Notes: generated by a model not told the origin, from the letters alone. 64,000 nucleotides of DNA from Kribbella pratensis (GCF_004365355.1 NZ_SODP01000001.1:2611473-2675472), one strand, 5' to 3'. Counted from the first letter of the stretch, positions 7,250-16,842 are shown. Program-made: numbers and translations.

Positions 7250-7385
7250 GTGACGGCGAAGTATCTGACTCACCGCTCGCACGAGGCGAGCGGCTCACAG
7301 TGGCGCGACCGTGCCGAAGTCTCATCGGCTTCCTTGCGCCGTCACTACGCTGCGAGACTACGGACGCCTTCGGGGCACGTCAATT
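7250..7385 (-). promoter_or_regulatory. Cobalamin (B12) riboswitch upstream of cbtB
   Basis: On the minus strand the leader contains the conserved cobalamin-riboswitch core. AAGGAAGCCGATGAGA and CTTCGGC form a hairpin, followed by ACGGTCGCGCCACTGTGA, a variable GC hairpin (GCCGCTCGC/GCGAGCGG) and GAGTCAGATAC. GTGACGGCG (7345-7337) and CGCCGTCAC (7258-7250) pair perfectly and close the core. The 5' limit is uncertain. It ends about 50 nt before the cbtB GTG. The rest of the 308-nt space 7199-7506 carries the promoters for cbtB and the rightward hydrolase, which I cannot place exactly. Confidence 0.92.
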
Positions 7386-7506
7386 GCGGGTTGCTCACAT
7401 CACGTAGGTCGAGGTCCCGTCGAGCGGGTGGCCGGTGGAAAATGATTCCGGCCGCTCGTGGTCGGGCCGTTAAGCTCGGAGGCCCGGTGCACCCCGAGGA
7501 GGCCCC

Positions 7507-9792
7507 GTGTTCCAGCCGCTGCACGCTTCTGCGACCCGAGCTGTTGAGAAACTCCGCGCTATCGGTGAACCACTACCCGACGACCTCGCCAGTCAGTTGG
7601 CCAAGCTGGCCGACGATTCCCAATCCCCCGCCGCAGTCGAAGACCTGCTCCGTCCGTATGTCCTCGTCGACGTCGCCATCGACGAGCAAGGACTGCCGAC
7701 GAGTACGCCGGGCGCCGCGCAACCGCGCCTCGTCCAGCATGGCTGGCGCAGCTTCCTGGTCCGGATCGAGAACCCGCACCGGCTGGTCGGCAGTCTGGCC
7801 GCGCAGTCGAACCATGTGCTCGGCACGATCGACTACCACAGCCACGCGGCGCGAATCGCGATGGCGGACACGCTGACCATCGTCCCGAGGATCAAGCGCA
7901 GCTGGCTGGAGGTGAAGCTGGCCGGGCCGACGGACGTCTCCGGCCTGGACGTCGAGTACAAGGTGATCAGCCTCTACAGCCGCGACGGCGGCACACACAA
8001 GGGCGAGCTGGGATTCGTCATGGCCCTCGAGGAGGCTGAACACAGCTACACAAGGCCGCCGCTCGCGAAGGCCTGGAAGCGGATGGGATCCGAGAGCCGC
8101 CAGTACGAGGCGTCGTACGAGTTCGAGTGCCTGCCCGCGCACGACATCCGGTTCGACATCCGCGAACCCGACGGGAGCAGTTGCGTGGCGGCGCTCACCG
8201 TTCGCGACTCCCAACGGCGCTCCTACCCGTCGAAAGGGATGCGGCTGGCTCCCGACATGTTCTTCCACGAACACGTCTACCGCGCGACCGGCGAGGTCAT
8301 CACGCTCCCGGCCGGTCAGTACGAGATCTCCGCGCGGCGCGGACCGGAGTACCGCGAGGTGCGCGTCGACGTCGACCTGACGGCCGAGGACGACGCGGTC
8401 ACGATCGAGCTCGATCGGTGGGCCGATCCGGCACGTCACGGGTACTACTCCGGGGATCCGCACATCCACGCCGGCGGCTGCTCGCACTACAGCGTGCCGT
8501 CCGAAGGCGTCACGCCGGAGACGATGATCCGGCACGTCCGCGGTGAGGGCCTGTGGATGGGCAGCGTGCTCACCTGGGGACCGTGTTACTACCACCAGAA
8601 GCAGTTCTTCAGCGGCTCGTCGATCAGCCCGCGGGCCGAGCTCGAGTACCCGGCGATGCAGCAGGCGCAGGGCATGAACTGGGATCCGCAGGACACCGAT
8701 CACGACGGTCAGAGCCTGCTGCGGTACGACCTCGAGGTGTCGGGCTTTCCGTCGAGCCATTCCGGTCACGTGATCCTGCTCGGGCTGACCGACCAGGACT
8801 ATCCCGGGACGAAGATCATCGAGGACTGGCCGTCGTACAACCTGCCGGTCATGCGCTGGGGTCACGCGCAGAACGCGATGGTCGGCTACGCACACTGCGG
8901 ACTGGGCCTGTCGGTCGGCACGGACGAGCTGCCGAACTACGTGATCCCCGGCTTCCAGTCGATCGGCTCGAACGAGATCATCGTCGACGTACCGCTCGGT
9001 GCCGCCGACTTCCAGTGCGGCGCCGAGTTCGCGCCCGCCGCGGAGCTGAACATCTGGTACCACCTGCTGAACGTCGGCTACCGCACACTGATGCTCGGCG
9101 AGACCGACTACCCCTGCATCTACGACGAGGGCCCAGGCGTCGGACGCACGTACGTCCAGCTGCCCGAGCCGCCGCAAGGCCCGCAGGCGTTGGAAGCGTG
9201 GCTCGGTGGATTGAAGAACAGGGCGTCGTACTTCGGTGACGGCCGCAGCCACGTCTACGACTTCGCGATCGACGGCGACACGAGCCGCGAGCGTACGGCG
9301 GACGCCGCCGGACCGGTCCGGGTCAGTGCGACCGTCGCGGCGTGGTTGCCCGAGGATCCACCCGCACTGCCGGCCGCGGGTCAACCGGCGTACAGCGCTC
9401 CGGTCGGCTGGCATCTCGAACGCGCGAGGATCGGCCGGACCCGCAACGTGCTGGTCGAGGTGCTCGTCAACGGTGTCCCGGTCGCGTCGCGGGAGCTGGT
9501 TGCTGACGGCAACGAGCAGGCCGTCGAGTTCGACGTACCGCTGGAGCGTTCGTCCTGGGTGGCGCTGCGGATCCTGCGCAGCGTGCACACCCAGCCGATC
9601 TTCGTCGAGCTCGCGGGTCAGCCGATCCGCGCGTCCCGGCGGAGCGCCCAGTGGTTGCACGACTCGGTCGACGCGCTCTGGAAGGCGAAGTCCGGCTTCA
9701 TCCGCGAAGCCGAACGAGCCGAGGCCCGCGAGGCGTACGACGCCGCGCAGGCCGCCTACCTGGCCCGTCGCGACGAATCGGAGGTGGACTGA
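7507..9792 (+). CDS. CehA/McbA family metallohydrolase
   Basis: A 761-residue protein. The N-terminal half (about 1-300) is beta-rich and accessory-like. From about residue 312 it holds a PHP-like metal-binding domain starting YYSGDPHIHAGGCSHY (D317-P-H-I-H321), as in CehA/McbA family hydrolases, whose founding members hydrolyse carbaryl. Further conserved segments include ETMIRHVRGEGLWMGSVLTWG and GETDYPCIYDEGPGVGRTYV. The C-terminal part ends in a charged helix. There is no signal peptide. GTG at 7507 has AGGAGG upstream. The stop overlaps the next ATG by one base, so the downstream small protein is translated with it. The natural substrate is unknown; pesticide hydrolysis should not be assumed. 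Confidence 0.78.
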   Translation: MFQPLHASATRAVEKLRAIGEPLPDDLASQLAKLADDSQSPAAVEDLLRPYVLVDVAIDEQGLPTSTPGAAQPRLVQHGWRSFLVRIENPHRLVGSLAAQSNHVLGTIDYHSHAARIAMADTLTIVPRIKRSWLEVKLAGPTDVSGLDVEYKVISLYSRDGGTHKGELGFVMALEEAEHSYTRPPLAKAWKRMGSESRQYEASYEFECLPAHDIRFDIREPDGSSCVAALTVRDSQRRSYPSKGMRLAPDMFFHEHVYRATGEVITLPAGQYEISARRGPEYREVRVDVDLTAEDDAVTIELDRWADPARHGYYSGDPHIHAGGCSHYSVPSEGVTPETMIRHVRGEGLWMGSVLTWGPCYYHQKQFFSGSSISPRAELEYPAMQQAQGMNWDPQDTDHDGQSLLRYDLEVSGFPSSHSGHVILLGLTDQDYPGTKIIEDWPSYNLPVMRWGHAQNAMVGYAHCGLGLSVGTDELPNYVIPGFQSIGSNEIIVDVPLGAADFQCGAEFAPAAELNIWYHLLNVGYRTLMLGETDYPCIYDEGPGVGRTYVQLPEPPQGPQALEAWLGGLKNRASYFGDGRSHVYDFAIDGDTSRERTADAAGPVRVSATVAAWLPEDPPALPAAGQPAYSAPVGWHLERARIGRTRNVLVEVLVNGVPVASRELVADGNEQAVEFDVPLERSSWVALRILRSVHTQPIFVELAGQPIRASRRSAQWLHDSVDALWKAKSGFIREAERAEAREAYDAAQAAYLARRDESEVD

Positions 9793-10181
9793 TGTACGGC
9801 GAACCCGCGGGCTGCTGCGGCCCTGTCGACACCAAGGCGCCGATCTCCGTCACGATCAACCCGGAGGCCCGCGTGAACGTCGCCCGGACCGCAACCCGGG
9901 TGGAGCCGGTCGCATCGGGTCACTGGCATCCGATCGACCTGACGATCGTCAACGACGGCTACGTCACCGGGCAACTGGTCATCGAGAGCGACCCAGTGCC
10001 CGGTGTCGAACTTGACCTGCCACCCCACGAACTCACCGGCGAACCACGCCAAGAGGGAGCGATCCGCGTCCGCTTCGACTCCCCCACCGTCGTCGACGTC
10101 ACCCTCAACTTCCGCGCGCTGGGCGCACTCGGAGGCCTCGCTACCCACAGTGCGATGCATCTCCTTCTGCGCAGTCAATAG
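9792..10181 (+). CDS. Small protein of unknown function paired with the CehA/McbA hydrolase
   Basis: A 129-residue protein starting MYGEPAGCCGPVD, with a Cys pair at residues 8-9. An immunoglobulin-like pattern follows (VASGHWHPIDLTIVNDGYVTGQLVIESD, then PGVELDLPPHELTG) and it ends in LLLRSQ. Its ATG shares one base with the TGA of the hydrolase gene (TGATG at 9790-9794), so the pair is almost certainly one translational unit. I do not recognise a named family. The Ig-like strand pattern suggests a binding or structural partner of the hydrolase. The last 7 bases overlap the convergent LuxR gene. Confidence 0.72.
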   Translation: MYGEPAGCCGPVDTKAPISVTINPEARVNVARTATRVEPVASGHWHPIDLTIVNDGYVTGQLVIESDPVPGVELDLPPHELTGEPRQEGAIRVRFDSPTVVDVTLNFRALGALGGLATHSAMHLLLRSQ

Positions 10182-12943
10182 CACTCGAGGGCGCTGGTGG
10201 GCAGGTGGCCCAACTGGTTGCGGGAGGTGATCTCGAGCTTCGCGTACACCTTCCGTAGGTGCCATTCGACCGTATGGCGGCTGATGTAGAGCTCGGCACC
10301 GATCTCCGGGTTGGACAGGCCGTCCCGGGCGAGCCGCGCGATCTGCGACTCCTGACGGGTGAGCACGCCGTGCGGCTCCTCCCCTCGTTTACGTGCGGTC
10401 TCGCCCGAGGCGGACAGTTCTCGCCGCGCCCGCTCGGCGAACGCCTCGGCCCCGATCCGGCTGAAGATGTCGTACGCCGCACGTAGCTGCTCGCGGGCGT
10501 CGACCCGGCGCGCCTCGCGACGCAGCCACTCGCCGTACACGAGCCGGGCACGGGCGAGATAGACGATGACGCGGGTCCGCTCCAGGCGCGCGATGGCTTC
10601 CCGGTAGAGGGCGTCGGCGGTCTGGCTGTCGCTCAGCATCGCCTGTGTCCAGGCCTGGACGCCGAGCGCCCAGTCGGTGCCGGCCGCGGTCGTCCGGTCC
10701 GTCAGGCGGCGCAGGGCGTCCGCGGCTTCGTCGTACGCGCCGCTGCGGCTGCCGGCTTCGATCAGCTCGATCAGCGCAAGGCCGTAGATGCCCAGGTCGT
10801 CGTACTCGCAGGCCACCCGGGCCTGGGCCAACGCGGCGTCGTAGTGGCCGAGGGCGTTGTTCAGCACCGCGGTCGAGTACCCCTTGCCGCTGATCCCCCG
10901 CCCTTCGCCTCGCTCCATCACGTCCGCGATCGCGCTCTCGAAGGAGGCAAGAATCGCGTCGGGATGGCCGCCGCGCCAGGCGCTGAGCATCAGCTTCGGA
11001 TAGCCCACGGCGGCACCGCCGGTCGCGGCGGTGATCCCATCGACTTCCGCGAGCAGCGTCGACGCCGCCGCGAACTCGCCGGCGTGCAGATGAACGAAAG
11101 CGCGATAGCCCAGCGCCAGTGGCAGAGCGGTGAGCGCACCGGCCTCGCGGCACACCCGGACCGCCTTGGTCGCCAGGTCGTGCCACTTCGCGTCGTCCCA
11201 CAGTTCGCCCGCAACCAGCCAGGGCACCCAGAACCACCGCAGTACGTCGTTCTCGTCGTCCCCCTCGGCGTGCACGAACGCTTCGATCGCGTGCTGCAAC
11301 GGCTTGATCCCTGCGATGTAGCCGTCCATGTACAGGGTCGACAGACCGTCGAGCAGCAGATGCGCCGGGCGGTCCCGACGTTGCCCAGGAGGGGCCTTCC
11401 GGGCGGCAGCCGCGACCGCCTTCGGGCCGACCCCGCGATGGATGCGGCCCACGTAGATCGTCGCTCCGAGCGCATCCAGGTAGGTCTCGCGCGCCGCCTC
11501 GGCGTCGTACGGCGCGAGCTTCTCGGCTGCGTCGAGCAAGACCGGCGGCGCCTCGATCCCGCGGCGTACCGCGAAGACGATTTGCGCGCGAAGGCGAGCG
11601 AGCTGTGCGCGCCCGAGGCCGTCCAGCGGGGCGCCTTCCGCCATCGCCAGCAGCCGTTGCGCACCCTCTAGTGCACCCGAACCGACCTTGGCCTCGGCCG
11701 CGGCGAGCGTCCGTCGGCCACGACGGCCCGGGTCCGGCGTGAGCTCAGCGGCTCGCTGCAGGAACGCGGCAGCAGCGGCGATACCGCCGCGAGCCCGCGC
11801 ACGTCCGGCGGAGCGCTCCAGCTCGTCGGCGACGGACTCGTCCAGGCCAGGTGCCGCATGACCGCGATGCCAGGCGCGCCGATCTGCGTCGCGTTCGGCA
11901 TCGGTTGCCTCGGCCAACGCCGCATGCACCTTCAGCCGGTCGGTCGTGGACGCGGTCCGGTAGACCGCCGAGCGCACCAACGGATGCCGGAATCGGACGT
12001 ACGCAGCGAGCTCGATCAGTCCCGCCTCCTGCGCGGGCAGTCCGGCGCCGATCCTCAGCCCGAGGGCACCCGCGGCCCGCCACAGCAACGCGACATCACC
12101 TGCCGGCTCGGCTGCAGCCGTCAGCAAGAACAGCCGGGTTTCCTCCGGGAGCGACTCGACCTGTCGCAGGAAGCTCCGCTCGACCTGGTTCGTGAGCGGT
12201 GATGCGTTCGGAAGCTCGAAGCCGCCGGCCAACTCGGCCGGGCTCAAGCCCCGCGGCAGCTCGATCAGCGCGAGCGGGTTCCCCCGCGCCTCCGCGATCA
12301 CCCGATCCCGGACCTGACCGTCCAGCCGCCCGGGCCACGCCGCGTCGAGCAGCGCACGGGCGTCCTTGTCCTTGAGCCCGCCGAGGACCAGCTCCGGAAG
12401 CCCGTCCAGCTCGCGGACCTGAATGGTTCGCCGTACGGCGAACACCAGGCCGACCGACTCCGCGAACAACCGACGAGCAACGAAGGCGATCGTCCGCGCC
12501 GACGCCTCATCCAGCCACTGAGCGTCGTCGATGACGCAGAGGAGCGGCTGTTCTTCCGCGGCCTCCGACAGCAGCCCGAGTACTGCGAGACCCACAGCGA
12601 ACCGGTCCGGCGGGGCCTCGGCGCTGAGCCCGAACGCCGTCTCGAGCGCCCGGCGCTGCGGCTCAGGCAGCCGCTCGCGCAGCTCAAGCATCGGCGCACA
12701 CAACTGATGCAGACCCGCGTAGGCGAGCTCCATCTCGTACTCGACCCCAACCGCACGCGCCACCCGGCAACCCGTCGCGCTCTGCTGCAGGTAACCCAGC
12801 AGCGCCGACTTCCCCGCACCGGCATCCCCACGCACAACCAGCACCTGACTCTGCCCCGAGCGCAAACTCCCCACCAGCCGGTCCAGCACCCCACACTCAT
12901 CCCGCCGCCCCCGCAACCCGTACCGCGGATCCAGAGCCGACAT
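10175..12943 (-). CDS. Large ATP-binding LuxR (LAL) transcriptional regulator
   Basis: A 922-residue protein. It has an N-terminal AAA-type ATPase with Walker A GDAGAGKSALL (about residues 39-49) and Walker B LLCVIDDAQWLDE (about residue 135). A long helical TPR-like middle follows. The C-terminal LuxR helix-turn-helix runs LTRQESQIARLARDGLSNPEIGAELYISRHTVEWHLRK. This is the LAL architecture: ATP- and ligand-dependent activators often placed beside the genes they control. It is divergent from the secreted GH20 hexosaminidase, a plausible target. It shares motifs and order with the regulator at 16957-19686 (MELAYAGL.QLC, EWLRREARRVDAREQLR), so the two are paralogues. Confidence 0.92.
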   Translation of the reverse strand: MSALDPRYGLRGRRDECGVLDRLVGSLRSGQSQVLVVRGDAGAGKSALLGYLQQSATGCRVARAVGVEYEMELAYAGLHQLCAPMLELRERLPEPQRRALETAFGLSAEAPPDRFAVGLAVLGLLSEAAEEQPLLCVIDDAQWLDEASARTIAFVARRLFAESVGLVFAVRRTIQVRELDGLPELVLGGLKDKDARALLDAAWPGRLDGQVRDRVIAEARGNPLALIELPRGLSPAELAGGFELPNASPLTNQVERSFLRQVESLPEETRLFLLTAAAEPAGDVALLWRAAGALGLRIGAGLPAQEAGLIELAAYVRFRHPLVRSAVYRTASTTDRLKVHAALAEATDAERDADRRAWHRGHAAPGLDESVADELERSAGRARARGGIAAAAAFLQRAAELTPDPGRRGRRTLAAAEAKVGSGALEGAQRLLAMAEGAPLDGLGRAQLARLRAQIVFAVRRGIEAPPVLLDAAEKLAPYDAEAARETYLDALGATIYVGRIHRGVGPKAVAAAARKAPPGQRRDRPAHLLLDGLSTLYMDGYIAGIKPLQHAIEAFVHAEGDDENDVLRWFWVPWLVAGELWDDAKWHDLATKAVRVCREAGALTALPLALGYRAFVHLHAGEFAAASTLLAEVDGITAATGGAAVGYPKLMLSAWRGGHPDAILASFESAIADVMERGEGRGISGKGYSTAVLNNALGHYDAALAQARVACEYDDLGIYGLALIELIEAGSRSGAYDEAADALRRLTDRTTAAGTDWALGVQAWTQAMLSDSQTADALYREAIARLERTRVIVYLARARLVYGEWLRREARRVDAREQLRAAYDIFSRIGAEAFAERARRELSASGETARKRGEEPHGVLTRQESQIARLARDGLSNPEIGAELYISRHTVEWHLRKVYAKLEITSRNQLGHLPTSALECY

Positions 12944-13080
12944 GCCCTCGGACGCTACCGCCGCCCACCCACTACTGCAAAGGAAGATTGCTACTTGTGC
13001 GGGGAGGGAACGCGGGAGAAAATCACCGATACGGTCGTCCTCCGCGTCCGCTTGATGCCGCTGCCCCGGTTAGGAGTGAC

Positions 13081-15906
13081 GTGAGATTTTCGTTCCGTGC
13101 CGTCCCCGCTCTTGCAATTGGTGGTTTGGTCGCCGCTGTGCTGGTTCCGCAGGTTTCTGCCGGCACGCCGACGTCGGCCTCCGCTTCCTCTGAGAGTGTC
13201 AACCTGTCCCTTCTGCCGGGGGCAGTCGCGTCGGCCAAGTCGCAACGGATGACTGCGCCCGCCTTGACCTATGCGCCCGCCAACGCGACCGATGTGTTCG
13301 TCCACAACGGGTGGACGTCGAACTACGCGTCGGTCGGCAGCGGGTACGACCCGACGCAGGACTGGTTCCAGGTGAAGCTGGCTACGCCGTCGCCGGTGTA
13401 CGAGGTGTTCACCCGGTGGACCTCGCCGGCCAAACCGTCGGAGTACGACCTGCAGGTGTCGACGGACGCCGACTGCCAGACGTGGTCGACGGTCACCCGT
13501 GTGGTGAATCCCGCCGACAAGGATTCCCACGTCATCGATCACCAGGACCCGGTGACGTGTGTCCGGATGCAGGCGCTCGCGACGACGTCCACTGTCGGGT
13601 ACACGATCAACGAGTTCGAGATCTGGTCCGGGCCGAAGCCGCCGCCGACGGTGGGGCAGATCATCCCCGTGCCGGTGAAGCAGACGCCGGGGACCGGCCA
13701 GCCGTGGCAGCTCACGAACACGTCCCGGATCGTCGTCTCGAGCAGCGCGCTCGCCGCGACGGCCGAGGTGCTCGCCGGCTACCTGCGCCCGGCCACCGGG
13801 TTCGTGCTGCCAGTGGTGACCGGCTCCGCAACCGCCGCCGACATCTCGCTGGCTACCGGTCCGGTGCCCGGCATCCCGCAGGACAAGACGGACGAGGGCT
13901 ACTCGCTCACGGTGTCGAGTGCCGGCGTGCAGATCGTCGCCCCGCAGGCACACGGCCTGTTTAACGGCTTCGTCAGCCTGCGACAACTGTTGCCAGCAGC
14001 AATCAACTCGCCGACGACCGGCACCGGTCCGTGGACCGCACAGCCCATCACGGTCCTCGACTACCCGCGGTACCCGCACCGAGGTCTCCAGCTGGACCCG
14101 GCCCGCAACTTCATGACCGTGCCCGAGATCCGCTCGATGATCGACCAGCTGGCCGCGCTCAAGGGCGACCGGCTGCACCTCCACCTGAGCGACTCGCAGT
14201 CCTGGCGTCTCGAGATCAAGGGCTACCCCGCTCTGGACGGCACCGGCTGCAACGGAACAGCCTGCATCGCGGGCTTCTACACCCAGGAGGACTTCAAGGG
14301 CCTGGTGAAGTACGCCGCCGACCGCTTCATCGAGATCGTTCCTGAGCTTGAAGGCCCGGCCCACGCCACGGCCGCGGTCAGGTCCCTCGGCGGCGTCGCG
14401 GTCATGGGCTGCCAGGGCCAGACGCAGACCGACCGGTTCTGCACCAACCCGACCGACCCGGCGAGCGAACGCGCCCTCGCCTTCTGGCGGGATGCGATCG
14501 CCCAGCTCTCGGCCATCTCCCCCGCACCGATCATCCACATCGGCGGCGACGAGGCCATCGGCATGCCCCACGAGGACTACAAGTGGTGGATCGGCCAGAT
14601 GGAGAAGATTGTCAACGCCAACGGCAAGCAAATGATGGGCTGGAATCCGGCCCTCGAGGGCTACGCGCCGGGCTCGACGTCGATCAACCACTACTGGTCG
14701 GACTACACCGGCGGCGGTCCGCCGCTGATCAAGCCCGAGTGGTTCAACCAGCACCGCCCGGTCATCACGACCCCGGAGTGGAACGCGTACCTCGACTTCG
14801 GGTACGACGGTTCGCCCGGCCGCACGCCGCGCACCGAGCTCGACAAGGCCTACGGGTGGGACCCGGAGTGGGTCTACGAGAAGTACCGCTCCGTCTGGGC
14901 CCAACCGGCGTACGGCGGCCCGAAGGCGGAGGACATCATCGGCATCGAGGCGCCGATCTGGGGCGAGCAGATGCGCGGGCTGGCCACCAACGAGTACATG
15001 GTCTTCCCGCGGCTGGCCGGGATCCTGGAGAAGGCCTGGTCGCCGAAGGTGCTCACGCAGGACTACGACTCCTACGTGCAGCGGCTCAGCGTCGCCGGTC
15101 CGCGGTGGGCGTTCGGAGGCGTGAACTACGGCTCGATCGCCCAGGTCAACTGGACGCCGGAATCGATGGGCACGGTCACTCGCTTCGGCGTCGACCGGAC
15201 CATCACCGCCGCGCCGCTCGGACGTCTGGCGGCCGGTTCGATTCCGCCGGGTGAGGTCACCGCCTCGATCGATTGGGGCGACGGATCCGCAGCCGAGACC
15301 GGCACGATCGCCGCACGTGACTACGTGGCGAGTCAGCGTCAGGGCCGAAGTCTGATGACCGTCAGCGGGAGCCACACCTACCCGGCCGACGGGACCTATC
15401 ACGGCACTGTCACCTACACCCGTCAGGCCCAGACCTGGGTCGTCCCGTTCGTCGCGACCGGTGTTCCGGCCTGTACGACGATGCTCAGCGGCACGCGCAA
15501 CGGCCCGCTGAACGTCACGTCGGGCGTCGCCTGCTTCGACGGCGCAACGGTCTCCGGACCGGTGACCGTTGCCGCGGGCGCTGGGCTCTACGCCTCCGGG
15601 TCAGACTTCCGCGGTCCAGTGACGGCATCCGGCGCGGGCGACGTGCTGCTCTGCGGTACGACGGTGTCCGGGCCGGTGAGCGTCGCGGGTCGGACCCGCG
15701 TCTGGCTCGGCAACCCGGGCGGCGAGTGCGCACCGTCGACGATCAAGGGGCCGGTGTCGCTGCAGAACAACACCGGCTCGACGATCGTCTCCGGCAACCG
15801 CATCAGCGGCCCACTGACCTGCTCCGGCAACTCCCCCACACCAACCAACGCCGGCCTACCCAACACAGTTACCGGCCCGAAGTCGGGCCAGTGCGCCGGA
15901 CTCTGA
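13081..15906 (+). CDS. Secreted GH20 beta-N-acetylhexosaminidase, multidomain
   Basis: A 941-residue exported enzyme with a signal peptide over residues 1-30 (LAIGGLVAAVLVPQVSAG). A discoidin-like F5/8-type sugar-binding domain covers about residues 60-190. The GH20 N-terminal domain comes next (IIPVPVKQTPGTG), then the GH20 barrel (YPHRGLQLDPARNFM...) with the catalytic Asp-Glu in IIHIGGDEAIG, near residue 485. A PKD-like beta domain with WGDGSA follows the barrel. The last 120 residues are made of short SGPVTV/GPVS repeats that suggest a right-handed beta structure. It removes terminal GlcNAc/GalNAc from chitin or glycoconjugates outside the cell. GTG at 13081 (AGGAG upstream) is chosen because it places the signal peptide at the N-terminus. 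Confidence 0.9.
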   Translation: MRFSFRAVPALAIGGLVAAVLVPQVSAGTPTSASASSESVNLSLLPGAVASAKSQRMTAPALTYAPANATDVFVHNGWTSNYASVGSGYDPTQDWFQVKLATPSPVYEVFTRWTSPAKPSEYDLQVSTDADCQTWSTVTRVVNPADKDSHVIDHQDPVTCVRMQALATTSTVGYTINEFEIWSGPKPPPTVGQIIPVPVKQTPGTGQPWQLTNTSRIVVSSSALAATAEVLAGYLRPATGFVLPVVTGSATAADISLATGPVPGIPQDKTDEGYSLTVSSAGVQIVAPQAHGLFNGFVSLRQLLPAAINSPTTGTGPWTAQPITVLDYPRYPHRGLQLDPARNFMTVPEIRSMIDQLAALKGDRLHLHLSDSQSWRLEIKGYPALDGTGCNGTACIAGFYTQEDFKGLVKYAADRFIEIVPELEGPAHATAAVRSLGGVAVMGCQGQTQTDRFCTNPTDPASERALAFWRDAIAQLSAISPAPIIHIGGDEAIGMPHEDYKWWIGQMEKIVNANGKQMMGWNPALEGYAPGSTSINHYWSDYTGGGPPLIKPEWFNQHRPVITTPEWNAYLDFGYDGSPGRTPRTELDKAYGWDPEWVYEKYRSVWAQPAYGGPKAEDIIGIEAPIWGEQMRGLATNEYMVFPRLAGILEKAWSPKVLTQDYDSYVQRLSVAGPRWAFGGVNYGSIAQVNWTPESMGTVTRFGVDRTITAAPLGRLAAGSIPPGEVTASIDWGDGSAAETGTIAARDYVASQRQGRSLMTVSGSHTYPADGTYHGTVTYTRQAQTWVVPFVATGVPACTTMLSGTRNGPLNVTSGVACFDGATVSGPVTVAAGAGLYASGSDFRGPVTASGAGDVLLCGTTVSGPVSVAGRTRVWLGNPGGECAPSTIKGPVSLQNNTGSTIVSGNRISGPLTCSGNSPTPTNAGLPNTVTGPKSGQCAGL

Positions 15907-15979
15907 CGATCCTGTCGGAAACGGCCGCGAACTCGTCTCGCGAAGACCAATTTGCGCCAAACTACACCGCGAACAGCGG

Positions 15980-16384
15980 TCACGGCGTCGCCTCCTCGAC
16001 CAGGCGGCGGTGGAGCTCGACCGTGAGGACGTGGATCTCGCGGGTCAGCTGGGTGTTCGATTTCAGCTCGAGCTCGGACTCTCTGAAGTCATGGTCGGCT
16101 TTGGCCTGCTGGAAGGCGGCTTGCCGGTTCTGGCCGATCATCACGAAGGTGGACAGGAAGATCGCCTCCAGCGAGACGGCCAGAGTCAGTGTCGGCCACG
16201 GATTGGACTCGAAGACCAGCATCCAGACGACGAACAACACCACGTGCACATACACGAAGCGCATCGAGCCGGCGAACGCGGTGATCTGATCGGCTATCCG
16301 CAACTGCAGACTCTCCGCCCGCTTGGCCGCCAACTCGACCACAACGGGGTGGTGCGGCCGCTCGTGAGGCAACTTGTCATCCAT
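15980..16384 (-). CDS. DUF1003 family membrane protein
   Basis: A 134-residue protein. A short N-terminal region (ADQITAFAGSMRFVYVHVVLFVVWM) leads into two transmembrane helices, about residues 44-60 and 70-88. The conserved DUF1003 segment SLEAIFLSTFVMIGQNRQ follows, then a helical, probably coiled-coil tail. The family is widespread and its function unknown. The start at 16384 is divergent from the VOC gene at 16471, so the 86-bp space between them must contain both promoters. Confidence 0.88.
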   Translation of the reverse strand: MDDKLPHERPHHPVVVELAAKRAESLQLRIADQITAFAGSMRFVYVHVVLFVVWMLVFESNPWPTLTLAVSLEAIFLSTFVMIGQNRQAAFQQAKADHDFRESELELKSNTQLTREIHVLTVELHRRLVEEATP

Positions 16385-16470
16385 CTGATCTCCCAGGGTG
16401 ATGCCGGCGCCGTGCCGTGTCTGTGCACAGTCTCGCGCCGGATGCCGTGGGGCGCGGTAGGTTGCCGGGT

Positions 16471-16842
16471 ATGGAGTGGAGGCTTGAGTTGGTTTCGGTG
16501 CCGGTGTCGGATGTGGATCGGGCCAAGGCGTTCTACACCGAGCAGGTCGGGTTCGTGGCTGACCACGATCATCAGGTGAGCGATGAGCTGCGGTTCGTGC
16601 AGCTGACGCCGCCGGGGTCGGCGTGTTCGATCGCGCTCGGGAGCGGGATGGATCAGGCCGAGCCGGGGTCCGTTCGCGGCTTGCAGATCGTCGTGGCCGA
16701 TGTGGACGCGGCGCGGGCCGAATTGACCGGGCGCGGGGTGGAGGTCTCGGAGGTGCAGGAGTTCCCCTGGGGCCGCTTCGTCTTCTTCAGCGACCCCGAC
16801 GGCAACTCCTGGGCACTCCAGCAGATCACCAACCGCAACTGA
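16471..16842 (+). CDS. VOC superfamily (glyoxalase/bleomycin-resistance-like) protein
   Basis: A 123-residue protein with the two beta-alpha-beta-beta-beta halves of the vicinal oxygen chelate fold. The first begins LELVSVPVSDVDRAKAFYTEQVGF, and the second ends PWGRFVFFSDPDGNSWALQQ. The putative metal positions are partly hydrophobic, so it may be a binding protein rather than an enzyme. The ATG at 16471 has GGTAGG upstream; the in-frame start at 16417 has none. No substrate can be assigned. Confidence 0.88.
   Translation: MEWRLELVSVPVSDVDRAKAFYTEQVGFVADHDHQVSDELRFVQLTPPGSACSIALGSGMDQAEPGSVRGLQIVVADVDAARAELTGRGVEVSEVQEFPWGRFVFFSDPDGNSWALQQITNRN

Noticed and set aside
7573..9660. Long open frame of 695 codons on the minus strand
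   Set aside because: Arg/Asp/His-rich translation with no domains. It lies entirely antisense to the metallohydrolase, whose frame has clear motifs; an effect of high GC.
12991..15402. 803-codon open frame antisense to the GH20 gene
   Set aside because: Low-complexity Arg/Gly-rich product without motifs; the GH20 frame is certain.
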